A stretch of DNA of 18,227 nucleotides from WLNJ01 sp037131165 (GCA_037131165.1 JBAXRO010000038.1:1-18227); one strand, 5' to 3'. Counted from the first letter of the stretch, positions 7,058 through 14,402 are shown. Notes: generated from the sequence alone by a model not told the origin. A program made the numbers and translations.

Positions 7058-8016
7058 GCGGCGGCGGTCGGATCGCCGCCGTGACTGCCGTGGTGGCCGT
7101 CGCCGCAGGGGGGATCGCGGCGGCAAGCGGCGTGATCACGGGCGATTCCGGAGCGCCGCAGGCGCCGGTCGCGGCCGCCTCACCGACCACCAGCCCCAAG
7201 CCAGTGGCCTACACGGCCCCGAAGGTCGACTGGGGCGTCACTCGGGCGCCGGCGAAGCATCGGATCCGACCGAATCTCAAGGGTCGCCCTGCGGCCGGGA
7301 TCCTGATCGACGCTTCGACGGGCGAGGTGATGTGGGCACTGCGGCCGGACTCGCGCCGCTCGATCGCGAGCCTGACGAAGATGATGAACGCACTCGTCGC
7401 CCTCGATCGCGCGAAGCCTGACCGAAAGGTCCTGATCAGCAGGTACGCGGGGACCATGGGAGGCTCGACAGTCGGCGGGCTGCCGATCGGCGAGAGGGTG
7501 AGGGTCGGGACACTGCTGCGCGGGATGATGATCGTCAGCGGCAACGACGCCGCCAACGCGCTCGCCGAAGGGTTGGGGCCGGGTCGGAGCAGGTTCGTGG
7601 CGAGGATGAACGCGCGTGCGAGGGCGATGCACCTGCCGTGCACGCGCTTCACCTCCCCGGAGGGCCTCGGCACCGGCAACCGCTCGTGCGCCCGAGACCT
7701 CGCCGTGATCGGCCGGGCGGTGCTGGCCGACCGCGATCTCGCACGGATCGTCGCCCGCGAATGGGACGGCATCGCAGTCGGCCGCAACGGCAAGCGGCTG
7801 CTGCACAACCGCAACCCACTGGTCCAGCGCCACTACCCGGGGATCACCGGGATCAAGACCGGCTACACGGCCGCGGCCGGCTACTGCCTCGTCGCATCGG
7901 CCAAGCGAGGCAACCGCAAGCTGATCGCAGTCCTGCTCGGAGAGGACGAACAGGCCCGGATGATGCAGCGCCTGCTCGACTCGGGGTTCCGGGCACTCAG
8001 GCGCCAGGCCGACTGA
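7054..8016 (+). CDS. D-alanyl-D-alanine carboxypeptidase (peptidase family S11)
   Basis: This is a low-molecular-weight penicillin-binding protein that trims the terminal D-Ala from peptidoglycan pentapeptides outside the cytoplasmic membrane. The three active-site motifs are present and well spaced in the 320 residues: SLTK at 106-109 (nucleophile S106), SGN at 162-164 and KTG at 268-270. An N-terminal hydrophobic segment (about 7-28) is a signal peptide or anchor, followed by a Pro/Ala/Thr linker to about residue 55. There is no long C-terminal domain, so the product is close to a bare catalytic domain. The GTG start overlaps the stop of the small membrane gene, making this the last gene of the lipB operon. 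The 3' end overlaps the convergent Fic gene by 20 bases. Confidence 0.9.
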   Translation: MSGGGRIAAVTAVVAVAAGGIAAASGVITGDSGAPQAPVAAASPTTSPKPVAYTAPKVDWGVTRAPAKHRIRPNLKGRPAAGILIDASTGEVMWALRPDSRRSIASLTKMMNALVALDRAKPDRKVLISRYAGTMGGSTVGGLPIGERVRVGTLLRGMMIVSGNDAANALAEGLGPGRSRFVARMNARARAMHLPCTRFTSPEGLGTGNRSCARDLAVIGRAVLADRDLARIVAREWDGIAVGRNGKRLLHNRNPLVQRHYPGITGIKTGYTAAAGYCLVASAKRGNRKLIAVLLGEDEQARMMQRLLDSGFRALRRQAD

Positions 8017-9061
8017 CCCGCCGCCACTTCGCTCCACGACCCCGCCCCTCGAGGACGATCGCGCCTTCGGCCTTGAGTTCGCGCAGCACCTGCCTGAGGG
8101 TCGCGTCGCTGACCCCGGGGTTGGCTTCGCGGAGATCCTGGAGCGAGAAGAGGTCGCCCACGAACCCGTCGACCGACCGCCGGACGGCGCGCTGCTTGCG
8201 CCCGCGGGTGCCGAGGCCTTCGGTGAGCCGGTCGAGTTCGGCGTACGCGGCGTGGACGATCCCGACGAAATAATCGATCCAAGGTCCAAGGTCGTGCCTG
8301 CCCTCGTGCCAACCGGCGGTGGAAGCAGCCAGCGCCCGGTAGTAGGAGTCGCGCGACTGGTCGATCAGCCGTTCGAGGCTCACGTAGCGGACCACTCCGT
8401 AACCGCCCCGGTAGAGGAGCCAGGTCGTGATCAGCCTCGACATACGGCCGTTTCCGTCACGGAAGGGATGGATGGTCAGGAAGTCGAGAAGGTAGGCAGC
8501 AACGAGCAGCAGCCGGTGGTACTCGCCCGACTCCTCGGCCCGGGCAAAGGCATCGTGGAGGTCGTCCATGGCCCGGGGGGTCAGGTCTGCAGCGACCGGC
8601 CGGAACCTCACCCGACTGGTCCCGTCGGGAAGGATCTCCATCACCGTGTTGTCGAGTCGCTTCCAGTGGCCCGCCGACGGGTCCTCCGCGTACCTGCCGA
8701 GATAGCCGTGCAGCTGCATGACGTATCGAGGCTCGAACGCGATGTCGGTCGCACTGCGATGGAGCAGCTCGAGCACATGGAGGTAACCGGCGATCTCGGA
8801 CTCGGGCCGATCGCGAGGTTGCTCGGAATGCTCGGCCAGCGCCTCGATGCGCCGACGGGAGACCACGATGTCCTCGATCGCGTTCGAGGACTCGGTGCTG
8901 TTGACGACCGCGGCCCTGCGAACGGCCTCCAGCTGAGCGGGCCTGCTCTCGATCAACTCCTGCCGACGACCGGCGAGCCTGTCGATGGCGGCAAGAGTCG
9001 TGATCAGACGGGGTCCGGGGCGGCCCAAGTGGCGATCAAGATCCTCGAACGTGTGCGGCAT
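7997..9061 (-). CDS. Fic-domain protein (class II) with C-terminal winged-helix-like region
   Basis: Fic enzymes usually transfer AMP from ATP to hydroxyl groups of target proteins. The 354-residue product (ATG at 9061) contains the complete catalytic motif HPFRDGNGR at 198-206 (H198 as base). An N-terminal inhibitory motif S59-N-A-I-E63 follows the (S/T)xxxE pattern, placing it in the self-inhibited class II. The last 65 or so residues (about 290-354), with a LREANPGVSDATLRQVLRELKAEG helix pair, look like a winged helix and may bind DNA. Other in-frame starts exist at 9076 (ATG) and 9130 (TTG). The 9130 start would place the upstream inverted repeat inside the gene, so 9061 or 9076 is preferred. 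The gene has its own upstream operator and is convergent with the carboxypeptidase. Confidence 0.88.
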   Translation of the reverse strand: MPHTFEDLDRHLGRPGPRLITTLAAIDRLAGRRQELIESRPAQLEAVRRAAVVNSTESSNAIEDIVVSRRRIEALAEHSEQPRDRPESEIAGYLHVLELLHRSATDIAFEPRYVMQLHGYLGRYAEDPSAGHWKRLDNTVMEILPDGTSRVRFRPVAADLTPRAMDDLHDAFARAEESGEYHRLLLVAAYLLDFLTIHPFRDGNGRMSRLITTWLLYRGGYGVVRYVSLERLIDQSRDSYYRALAASTAGWHEGRHDLGPWIDYFVGIVHAAYAELDRLTEGLGTRGRKQRAVRRSVDGFVGDLFSLQDLREANPGVSDATLRQVLRELKAEGAIVLEGRGRGAKWRRVSRPGA

Positions 9062-9083
9062 GCCAAAACGATACATTCCGACA

Positions 9084-9124
9084 GCTAAACAGTGCATTCT
9101 GTGGGCGAAAAGATACTGTTTAGC
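9084..9124. promoter_or_regulatory. Inverted-repeat operator upstream of fic
   Basis: GCTAAACAGT (9084-9093) and its exact reverse complement ACTGTTTAGC (9115-9124) face each other with 21 bases between them, so the centres are 31 bases or about three helical turns apart. This AT-rich block contrasts with the surrounding GC-rich DNA and lies 23 bases from the preferred fic start. The arrangement suits a dimeric regulator, possibly the C-terminal winged helix of the Fic protein itself; that link is inference. Confidence 0.55.
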
Positions 9125-9280
9125 CACCAAATGATCCTATTCCGAGGCTCCAGCGCGCGCCATCCGCGCCGCTGAGCGGGTCGGCCGTGCCGCTCCGTAC
9201 CCATGGCGAGGCGGGGTCGCCGCGCATCGAGCGATACCGTTAACCGAACCCACCCCTTCAACCGAGGATCGAGGAGAGAC

Positions 9281-10498
9281 GTGGATCTCAACGACACGCC
9301 GGAACAAGCTGAATACAGGGCCAAGGTCCGCAGCTGGATCGAGGCCAACAAGGCAGGAGCACCAGGACTCGGCGGAGCCGAGCCCGGCAAGGAAGAGCAG
9401 TGGATCGCCGAGCGCCGCGCCTGGCAGGGCGTGCTCGCGCAGGGCGGCTTTGCAGGAGTCACGTGGCCGGCCGAGTTCGGCGGCCAAGGCCTCGGGCCGC
9501 TCGACCAGGTGATCGTCACCCAGGAGCTCCAAGCCGCTGGCGTGCCCGGGATCCTCGACGTGATCGGGATCGGGATGCTCGGGCCGACGATCATCGCCCA
9601 CGGGACCGATGAGCACAAGTCCCGCTACCTCGAGCCGATGCTCTCCGGCGAGGAGGTCTGGTGCCAGCTCTTCTCCGAGCCGGCAGCCGGATCGGACCTC
9701 GCGGGCATCACGACGAAGGCGACAGTCCAGGACGACGGCTCGTGGAAGGTCAGTGGCCAGAAGGTCTGGACGACGAACGCTCACTTCGCCTCTTACGGCC
9801 TGATCCTCGCGCGCAGCGACCAAGACGTCGCCAAGCACGCCGGGTTGACGATGTTCATCGTGCCGATGGACGCCGAGGGAGTGACGATTCGTCCGCTGCG
9901 CCAGATCACGGGCGAGGCGGAGTTCAACGAGGTGTTCTTCGACGACGTGCACCTGCCGGCCGAGGCCGTGGTCGGGCCGGTCAGCGGCGGCTGGACCGTC
10001 GCACTGACGACCCTGCTGTTCGAGCGTCTTGCGATCGGCGGCGGCAGTGAGGGCTTCGGCTACCGGGCCGACCGCTTCGCAGCCGCGATCGCGGGAGACG
10101 AAGAGGCAGTCAAGGACTCCGACGTGCGTCAGCGCCTCGGTCACCTCGCGACCGAGCTTCTCGCCCTGCGTTACACCGGTTACCGCCACCTGACGGCGAT
10201 CGAGCGTGGTGGCCTGCCCGGTTCGGAAGCCGCGCTCGGCAAGGTAACGGCCGTCAAGGCAGCGATCGAAGCCGGCGACCTGATCGCCGACGTGCTCGGA
10301 CCTGAGGCGCTCGAAGAGGGCGAGTGGTCGTACCTGATCTCGTTCCTGCCGGGGCTCAAGTCGGCCGGTGGCACGGAGGAGATCCTGCGCAACATGGTCG
10401 GGGAGCGTGTCCTCGGCCTGCCCACCGAGCCGCGGCTCGACAAGGGCATTCCATTCAGCGAACTGCGCGCCCGTGAGCGCGAGGGGGCAAAGGCATGA
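9281..10498 (+). CDS. Acyl-CoA dehydrogenase, catalytic (alpha) subunit of a two-subunit enzyme
   Basis: This FAD enzyme of the acyl-CoA dehydrogenase family introduces a 2,3 double bond into an acyl-CoA. The 405 residues show the FAD/substrate segment WCQLFSEPAAGSDLAG (127-142), KVWTTNAHFASYG (161-173) and the C-terminal GGTEEILRNMVGERVLGLP (363-381). The medium-chain-type catalytic glutamate position reads Gly (AGGT). E248 in LLFERLAIGGG instead matches the glutamate of isovaleryl-CoA dehydrogenase and is probably the base. The start is GTG at 9281, preceded by GAGGAGAG at 9271-9278; an upstream GTG-free extension from 9203 has no family similarity. It shares an ATGA overlap with the second subunit. 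This layout resembles the heteromeric FadE pairs of mycobacterial steroid side-chain degradation, but the substrate here is unknown. Confidence 0.88.
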   Translation: MDLNDTPEQAEYRAKVRSWIEANKAGAPGLGGAEPGKEEQWIAERRAWQGVLAQGGFAGVTWPAEFGGQGLGPLDQVIVTQELQAAGVPGILDVIGIGMLGPTIIAHGTDEHKSRYLEPMLSGEEVWCQLFSEPAAGSDLAGITTKATVQDDGSWKVSGQKVWTTNAHFASYGLILARSDQDVAKHAGLTMFIVPMDAEGVTIRPLRQITGEAEFNEVFFDDVHLPAEAVVGPVSGGWTVALTTLLFERLAIGGGSEGFGYRADRFAAAIAGDEEAVKDSDVRQRLGHLATELLALRYTGYRHLTAIERGGLPGSEAALGKVTAVKAAIEAGDLIADVLGPEALEEGEWSYLISFLPGLKSAGGTEEILRNMVGERVLGLPTEPRLDKGIPFSELRAREREGAKA

Positions 10499-11598
10499 AT
10501 TTCGAACTCTCAGACGAGCAGCTCTTCCTCTGCGAAGCCGCTGCCAACGCCCTCGACCGGATCGACACCGTCGCCGCCGCTCGCGAGGCACTCGAGGACG
10601 AGTCCGCCCGACCCGACCTGTGGGAGACGGCCGTCTCCGCGGGCTGGAGTGGCCTGCTCGTGGCCGAGGATCAGGGCGGCGCCGGCCTCGGCCCGCTCGA
10701 CGCAATGCTGATCGCAGCAGAGTGCGGACGACGCCTGGCGCCGGTTCCGCTGCTCGGGCACCTGCCCGCGACCGTGCTCGCCTCCGGTGAGCTCGCGGGC
10801 GAGCTTGCCTCGGGATCGAAGCGCGCAGCGTGGCTGCCGGCGATGCCACCGAGCGACCTCGACCCCGGTTGGACTGTCGACCCGGCCGCAGGCATGAAGC
10901 GCGCCGCCGCGCCAGTCCTCGAAGGCGGCAAGGTGACCGGTGCGGTGCACTGGGTGCCCGACGCCCCCGGAGCCGACGTCCTGATCGCGATCGCGATCGA
11001 GAACGGTGCTCCCAAGGCAGTTGCGATCGACTCGGGCGCCGCAGGCGTCAGCGTCGAGGAAGCGACCCTGTACGACGCGACGAGGCCGCTCGGCCACGTC
11101 AAGCTCGACGGTGCCGAGGGCACGGTGCTCGAGGCAGATGCCGACGCGATCTCGCTGGCATGGTCGGTCGCACAGGGCCTGATCGGAGCGGAGTCACTCG
11201 GAGCCACCGAGGAGGCACTCGAGCGTTCGGTCGAGTACGCCAAGGAGCGCTACACGTTCGGCCGCGCGATCGGCAGCTACCAAGCGATCAAGCACGCTCT
11301 CGTCGAGGTGATGCGCCTCAAGGAGAACGCCCGCTCGCTGATGTACTACGCAGGCTGGGCCGGGGAGTCCTCACCGAAGGACTTCACCCTCGCGGCCAAC
11401 GCATTCCGCGTCGGCGCAGGCGAGGCAGTGGACTTCGGTTCACGCGAGCTGATCTCCGTCCACGGAGGCATCGGCGCGACGTGGGAGCACGACGCACCGC
11501 TCTTCTTCCGCCGTGCGCAGCTCTCGCGCCGCCTGCTCGGCGGCACGGGTGCGGCTGCGGACCGGGTTGCGGGCGAGTTGCTCGCCGCTGCAGCCTGA
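10495..11598 (+). CDS. Acyl-CoA dehydrogenase family, second (beta) subunit
   Basis: This 367-residue partner is coupled to the preceding gene by an ATGA overlap. It keeps the family's FAD-contact features: YAKERYTFGRAIGSYQAIKH at about 248-267 (R252, FGR 255-257) and HGGIGATWEHDAPLFFRR at 323-340. The N-terminal half is shortened in the FAD-sheet region, and the typical SEPxxGSD loop is not recognisable. Neither catalytic glutamate position is filled: the helix-G site reads WSVAQG and the C-terminal site LGGT. A structural or FAD-sharing subunit of an alpha/beta heteromer is therefore likely, as reported for several actinobacterial FadE pairs. The downstream neighbour is convergent and the intergenic space holds a strong hairpin, so this is the operon end. 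Confidence 0.87.
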   Translation: MNFELSDEQLFLCEAAANALDRIDTVAAAREALEDESARPDLWETAVSAGWSGLLVAEDQGGAGLGPLDAMLIAAECGRRLAPVPLLGHLPATVLASGELAGELASGSKRAAWLPAMPPSDLDPGWTVDPAAGMKRAAAPVLEGGKVTGAVHWVPDAPGADVLIAIAIENGAPKAVAIDSGAAGVSVEEATLYDATRPLGHVKLDGAEGTVLEADADAISLAWSVAQGLIGAESLGATEEALERSVEYAKERYTFGRAIGSYQAIKHALVEVMRLKENARSLMYYAGWAGESSPKDFTLAANAFRVGAGEAVDFGSRELISVHGGIGATWEHDAPLFFRRAQLSRRLLGGTGAAADRVAGELLAAAA

Positions 11599-11631
11599 TC
11601 GCAGCCCAACCCTCGAACGATTACCGCTGGC

Positions 11632-11657
11632 GGTCCGGTTCCCTCGGGAGCCGGACC
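11632..11657. terminator. Hairpin between convergent genes (bidirectional terminator candidate)
   Basis: Arms GGTCCGGTTCCC (11632-11643) and GGGAGCCGGACC (11646-11657) pair over 12 positions with one G-U wobble and a TC between them. It lies in the 60-base gap between the acyl-CoA dehydrogenase stop and the SDR stop. No T tract follows on either strand, as is common for high-GC actinobacterial hairpins. Confidence 0.55.
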
Positions 11658-11658
11658 A

Positions 11659-12453
11659 TCAGCCCATCATCTTCCGCGTGAGCGGAAGCACGAGCGCCCT
11701 CGGCGAGATGCGCCCACCGACGGCGGAGATCCGGTTGGCGAAGCCGGGGATCACGATGCGGGCTCCGCGCTCCATCCCGTCGACCGCCTGCCTTGCGACG
11801 TCTTCGGCCGAGACGATCGTGAAGTCCGGCAAGCGGTCCTCCATCCCGTTGCCACCGGCGACCTCGGAGAACTCGGTCTTGACCGGACCCGGGCAGAGCA
11901 CCGTGCAAGAGACACCGGTTCCCGACAGCTCAGACGAGAGCGCCTCGGAGAACGAGATGACGAACGCCTTGGTCGCGCCGTAAGTCGCGACCCCGGGCAG
12001 CGGCTGGAAGCCGGCGGTCGAGCCGGTGTTGAGGATCGCCCCCGAGCCGCGAGCGACCATCCCGGGCAGCAAGCGGACCGTCAGGTCGTGGACTGCGGTG
12101 ATGTTCAGTTCGACCATCTCGCGTTCGCGGTCGGGATCGTTCTCCTTGAGGTCGCCGAACTTGCCGAAACCGGCGTTGTTCACGAGCCCTGATACCGGCT
12201 TGCCGGACTCGAGCCTGTCGGCCAAGGCCGCCCTGGCTGACCGATCGGCGAGGTCACAGGGAATGGTCATCGCTTCGACTCCGAAGCGATGGTTGATGTC
12301 GCCTGCGAGCTGTTCGAGCCGATCGGCGCGTCTGGCGACGAGGGTCAGGCCATGCCCGCGCGACGCGAGAACGTTGGCGATTTCCGTGCCGATGCCCGAC
12401 GAGGCTCCGGTCACGACGACTGTGTTTTCACTGCTTGCGGAAGTAAGTGCCAT
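11659..12453 (-). CDS. Short-chain dehydrogenase/reductase (SDR)
   Basis: This is a classical NAD(P)-dependent SDR of 264 residues. The cofactor motif TGASSGIG is at residues 15-22 and NNAG at 92-95; the catalytic residues are S145 (NTGSTAG), Y158 and K162 (YGATK). ARRADRL after the second strand suggests NADP preference, as Arg at that place often binds the 2'-phosphate. The substrate is unknown. The ATG at 12453 begins just before the conserved fold; a longer frame reaching 12606 would run through the riboswitch on the other strand and is not credible. A TACCCT hexamer seven bases upstream of the ATG could be a -10 box for a leaderless message. The gene is divergent from the riboswitch-controlled M23 gene. 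Confidence 0.9.
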   Translation of the reverse strand: MALTSASSENTVVVTGASSGIGTEIANVLASRGHGLTLVARRADRLEQLAGDINHRFGVEAMTIPCDLADRSARAALADRLESGKPVSGLVNNAGFGKFGDLKENDPDREREMVELNITAVHDLTVRLLPGMVARGSGAILNTGSTAGFQPLPGVATYGATKAFVISFSEALSSELSGTGVSCTVLCPGPVKTEFSEVAGGNGMEDRLPDFTIVSAEDVARQAVDGMERGARIVIPGFANRISAVGGRISPRALVLPLTRKMMG

Positions 12454-12482
12454 GCAACACAGGGTACGCGCAGTGCCTTCCG

Positions 12483-12488
12483 TATGAT
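12483..12488 (+). promoter_or_regulatory. Candidate -10 box for the riboswitch transcript
   Basis: TATGAT at 12483-12488 is a good -10 hexamer lying just upstream of the riboswitch; transcription would start near 12495. No convincing -35 box is visible at the expected spacing. Confidence 0.4.
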
Positions 12489-12496
12489 CTCGAGAC

Positions 12497-12643
12497 TGAA
12501 TCAGCCGAATCCCATTGCGGCAGCCGGCCGCGACGGGAACGGGGGAACCACGGGGGCCAAGGCCCCAGGGGCGAATCACGCGGACTGACCCGCGAGTAGC
12601 GACCAACGTCGCGAGCCCGACAGCTCACCTCGCAGGCGACCAA
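12497..12643 (+). ncRNA. ydaO-type cyclic di-AMP riboswitch
   Basis: The leader matches the ydaO/yuaA class, which senses cyclic di-AMP. Recognisable blocks in order are GGGAACGGGGGAACCACGG (12535-12553), then a GGGGCC/GGCCCC hairpin (12553-12566), then GGGGCGAATCACGCGG (about 12568-12583). The CGCGG/CCGCG stem follows (12579-12594), and then the 3' signature GAGCCCGACAGCTCACCTCG (about 12613-12632) followed by CAGGCG. In actinobacteria this class commonly precedes cell-wall hydrolase genes, and here it precedes an M23-family protein. Cyclic di-AMP usually switches such genes off. The outer boundaries are approximate because I could not fold the RNA. Confidence 0.85.
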
Positions 12644-12655
12644 CGGCAACAGGAC

Positions 12656-12671
12656 CGGGCCGAGAGGCCCG
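12656..12671 (+). promoter_or_regulatory. GNRA-loop hairpin over the ribosome site (riboswitch expression platform candidate)
   Basis: CGGGCC (12656-12661), a GAGA loop and GGCCCG (12666-12671) form a perfect 6-bp stem with a GNRA-type tetraloop. The only ribosome-site-like sequence before the ATG at 12679, GAGAGG (12662-12667), lies in this loop and the 3' arm. The hairpin could therefore control translation in response to the upstream aptamer. No T tract follows, so a classic intrinsic terminator is less likely. Confidence 0.45.
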
Positions 12672-12678
12672 AACCACG

Positions 12679-13449
12679 ATGTTCGGACAGTCTTCACCGA
12701 AAGCCAGAGCCTCTGACCGCGACCACGGCGGCGGCCACGCCCATGCCTTCGCGGCCCTCGCGATGCTGTTGGCCGCCTGCGTGATCGCCCTGCTGCCGGG
12801 CGAGGCCGAGTCGAAGGATGGTCCTCTCGCTGTGCATGCTGCGGCGCAACAGGCGGGCGGCGCCCACTCAGCCGCCCTCGGATCGTCTGCCGACGACGGC
12901 GGAGGCGTCGACCCCGACACGCCGCGGCCGCCGGTTCCCGGGGTCGAGCCGATGGACGCCGTCTCCGGCTGGGTCTTCCCGATCCGCGAGGCGCACCAGA
13001 TGCTCGGGATCTCGAGCTGGACCCTCGACCAGGGAGTGGACCTCGGCTTCGGACTGGGCTTCTCGCGCAGCTTCTGCGGGAGCAAGGCGACACTCGTCGC
13101 CGTCGAGGACGCGGTCGTCACCCACATCGGGCTCAACGGCTTCGGGTCCAAGTCGCCTGTGATCAAGCTGACTCGCGGCCCCTATCGCAACCGTCAGGTC
13201 TACTACGGCCACTCCCAACCGACGATGGTCAAGGTCGGCCAGCGGGTGAAGCGCGGGCAGGCCATCTCCCGGATCGGCTGCGGGATCGTCGGCCATTCAT
13301 CGGCACCGCACCTGGAGATCGGCATCTACCGCAAGGGGCAGACCTACTGCTGCCCGTCCTGGGGCGAGACGTCGGGGACGATGTATTCGATCCTCAAGCG
13401 GATGTGGCCGACCGCTGTCAAGCGGGCCAAAGCAGCTTCGCGGCGCTGA
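12679..13449 (+). CDS. Secreted M23-family (LytM-like) protein with altered metal site
   Basis: The 256 residues comprise a charged N-terminus and one hydrophobic segment (about 22-40, signal or anchor). A low-complexity linker runs to about 95, and an M23-like beta domain covers about 96-228. Fold landmarks are WVFPIREAH (98-106), DQGVDL (117-122), VYYGHSQPTMVKVGQRVKRGQ (174-194) and SSAPHLEIGIY (207-217). In active LytM-type endopeptidases zinc is held by HxxxD and the second His of HxH. Here the first His is D117 and the second is E213, while D121, H178 and H211 remain. Zinc hydrolysis is doubtful, and a binding or regulatory role in the cell wall is possible. Several cysteines (133, 201, 224, 225) suggest disulfides. 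Expression is probably set by the ydaO riboswitch. Confidence 0.8.
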   Translation: MFGQSSPKARASDRDHGGGHAHAFAALAMLLAACVIALLPGEAESKDGPLAVHAAAQQAGGAHSAALGSSADDGGGVDPDTPRPPVPGVEPMDAVSGWVFPIREAHQMLGISSWTLDQGVDLGFGLGFSRSFCGSKATLVAVEDAVVTHIGLNGFGSKSPVIKLTRGPYRNRQVYYGHSQPTMVKVGQRVKRGQAISRIGCGIVGHSSAPHLEIGIYRKGQTYCCPSWGETSGTMYSILKRMWPTAVKRAKAASRR

Positions 13450-13469
13450 GCCCGCCCCGGGGCGCTCAG
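13446..13469. terminator. Hairpin spanning both convergent stop codons
   Basis: CTGAGC (13446-13451) pairs with GCTCAG (13464-13469). Inside it GCCCC/GGGGC (13454-13463) forms a second stem with two unpaired cytosines on the left. The TGA of the M23 gene and the TGA of the opposing membrane gene both lie within the outer stem. It is a compact bidirectional terminator candidate with no T tract. Confidence 0.5.
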
Positions 13470-13840
13470 CTGGCGAGCGAGACGCCGAGCCAGACCGCTA
13501 CGAGCGAGCCGATGAAGATAAGCGCGTCGAGGGCGTGCAGCTTCGGCTTCTTCATGTGGATCAGGATCAACACGCCAAGCAGGACGAAGAGCCCCAGCTT
13601 CGCGTGCAACTGCCAGGCCGAGCCGAGCTTCAGGTGCGTGGCCATCGCCATCCCCGTTATCAGCAGAACGCCGAGCGCAACGAGAGTCCCGTAGCCGAAC
13701 CGCCGCGCGACGGCGCGCATCGGCTCGCCGTCGTTGACCCCCCGAAGGACGGGGACGATCGCGACTGCAAGCACCAGCTGGCCACCGACGAAGAACGCCA
13801 TCGCGATCAGGTGCAGCCAAGTCAGGAGGTTGATCGGCAT
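13466..13840 (-). CDS. Four-helix membrane protein, CopD/DUF2269-like
   Basis: This 124-residue integral membrane protein has four hydrophobic helices at about 5-31, 51-68, 79-97 and 104-123. It begins with a TWLHLIAMAFFVGGQ segment typical of CopD and related heme/copper-associated membrane families. Histidines H10, H69, H79 and H95 sit in or next to the helices and could bind metal or heme, as in those families; the ligand is not established. The gene follows the lipoprotein gene by ten bases on the same strand, so the two are probably cotranscribed. The ATG at 13840 is the only sensible start. Confidence 0.7.
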   Translation of the reverse strand: MPINLLTWLHLIAMAFFVGGQLVLAVAIVPVLRGVNDGEPMRAVARRFGYGTLVALGVLLITGMAMATHLKLGSAWQLHAKLGLFVLLGVLILIHMKKPKLHALDALIFIGSLVAVWLGVSLAS

Positions 13841-13850
13841 CGGCGCAGGG

Positions 13851-14402
13851 TCACCCCACCTTCAGGCCCGCGAGGGGATTGGAATTCCATGTCTTCTTGG
13901 CTTTCGCCACGTAGGCCTCCCAGGCCTTCTTCGTCTGGGTGCCGGCTGCCTTCAACTCATCCAGTCCGGCCTTGATCCGCGCGAGCGAATAGCGCTCGGA
14001 GTCGATCCCCTTGATCGCATCGAGCTTCTGGCCGTAGGTGGCGACCAGCGCCAGCAGGGCTTTGCGAACTGCGGGCTCGGAGATGTCGTTGGCAGCCGAC
14101 TTCATCTGCTTGATCGAAGCCTGCATCTTCGCCTCGACCGTCGGTGCGACGACCGCCAGCTGCCCCCCGCCCTCGTTGAAGGCCTTGAGCCACGGGTCGC
14201 TGCCCTGACGGCGCCAGTCGCGCGCGCCGTCGGCGAAGCGGTCGAAGGCCGCGCGGTCGGCCGAGCTCACCTTCTTCTGCTCGTCGCCACAGCCGGCAGC
14301 GGTCAGCGAACCCGCTGCGACTAGGCAACAGAGGGCGAATGCGATGGTCCGTCGGCTTGAGCGGACGGGACCGGGTGTGGGCTGGAAGGTTCCGATGCGC
14401 AT
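13851..14402 (-). CDS. Predicted lipoprotein of unknown function
   Basis: This is a 183-residue secreted protein with a basic N-terminus, a hydrophobic core (about 19-36) and a lipobox-like AAGC ending at C38; lipidation at that cysteine is predicted. The mature part is polar and mostly alpha-helical, with Lys/Ala-rich segments (KMQASIKQMKSAAND, YVAKAKKTW) that could form a helical bundle. I recognise no family. I chose the ATG at 14402, which has GGGGA just upstream and gives a proper signal peptide; an upstream in-frame extension to 14546 does not look coding. It is first in a likely two-gene operon with the four-helix membrane protein and is divergent from the CAP-domain gene. Confidence 0.72.
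   Translation of the reverse strand: MRIGTFQPTPGPVRSSRRTIAFALCCLVAAGSLTAAGCGDEQKKVSSADRAAFDRFADGARDWRRQGSDPWLKAFNEGGGQLAVVAPTVEAKMQASIKQMKSAANDISEPAVRKALLALVATYGQKLDAIKGIDSERYSLARIKAGLDELKAAGTQTKKAWEAYVAKAKKTWNSNPLAGLKVG

Noticed and set aside
9203..9280. Upstream start for the acyl-CoA dehydrogenase alpha subunit
   Set aside because: The 26 added residues are Arg-rich and unrelated to the family, whereas GTG at 9281 follows a clear GAGGAGAG ribosome site.
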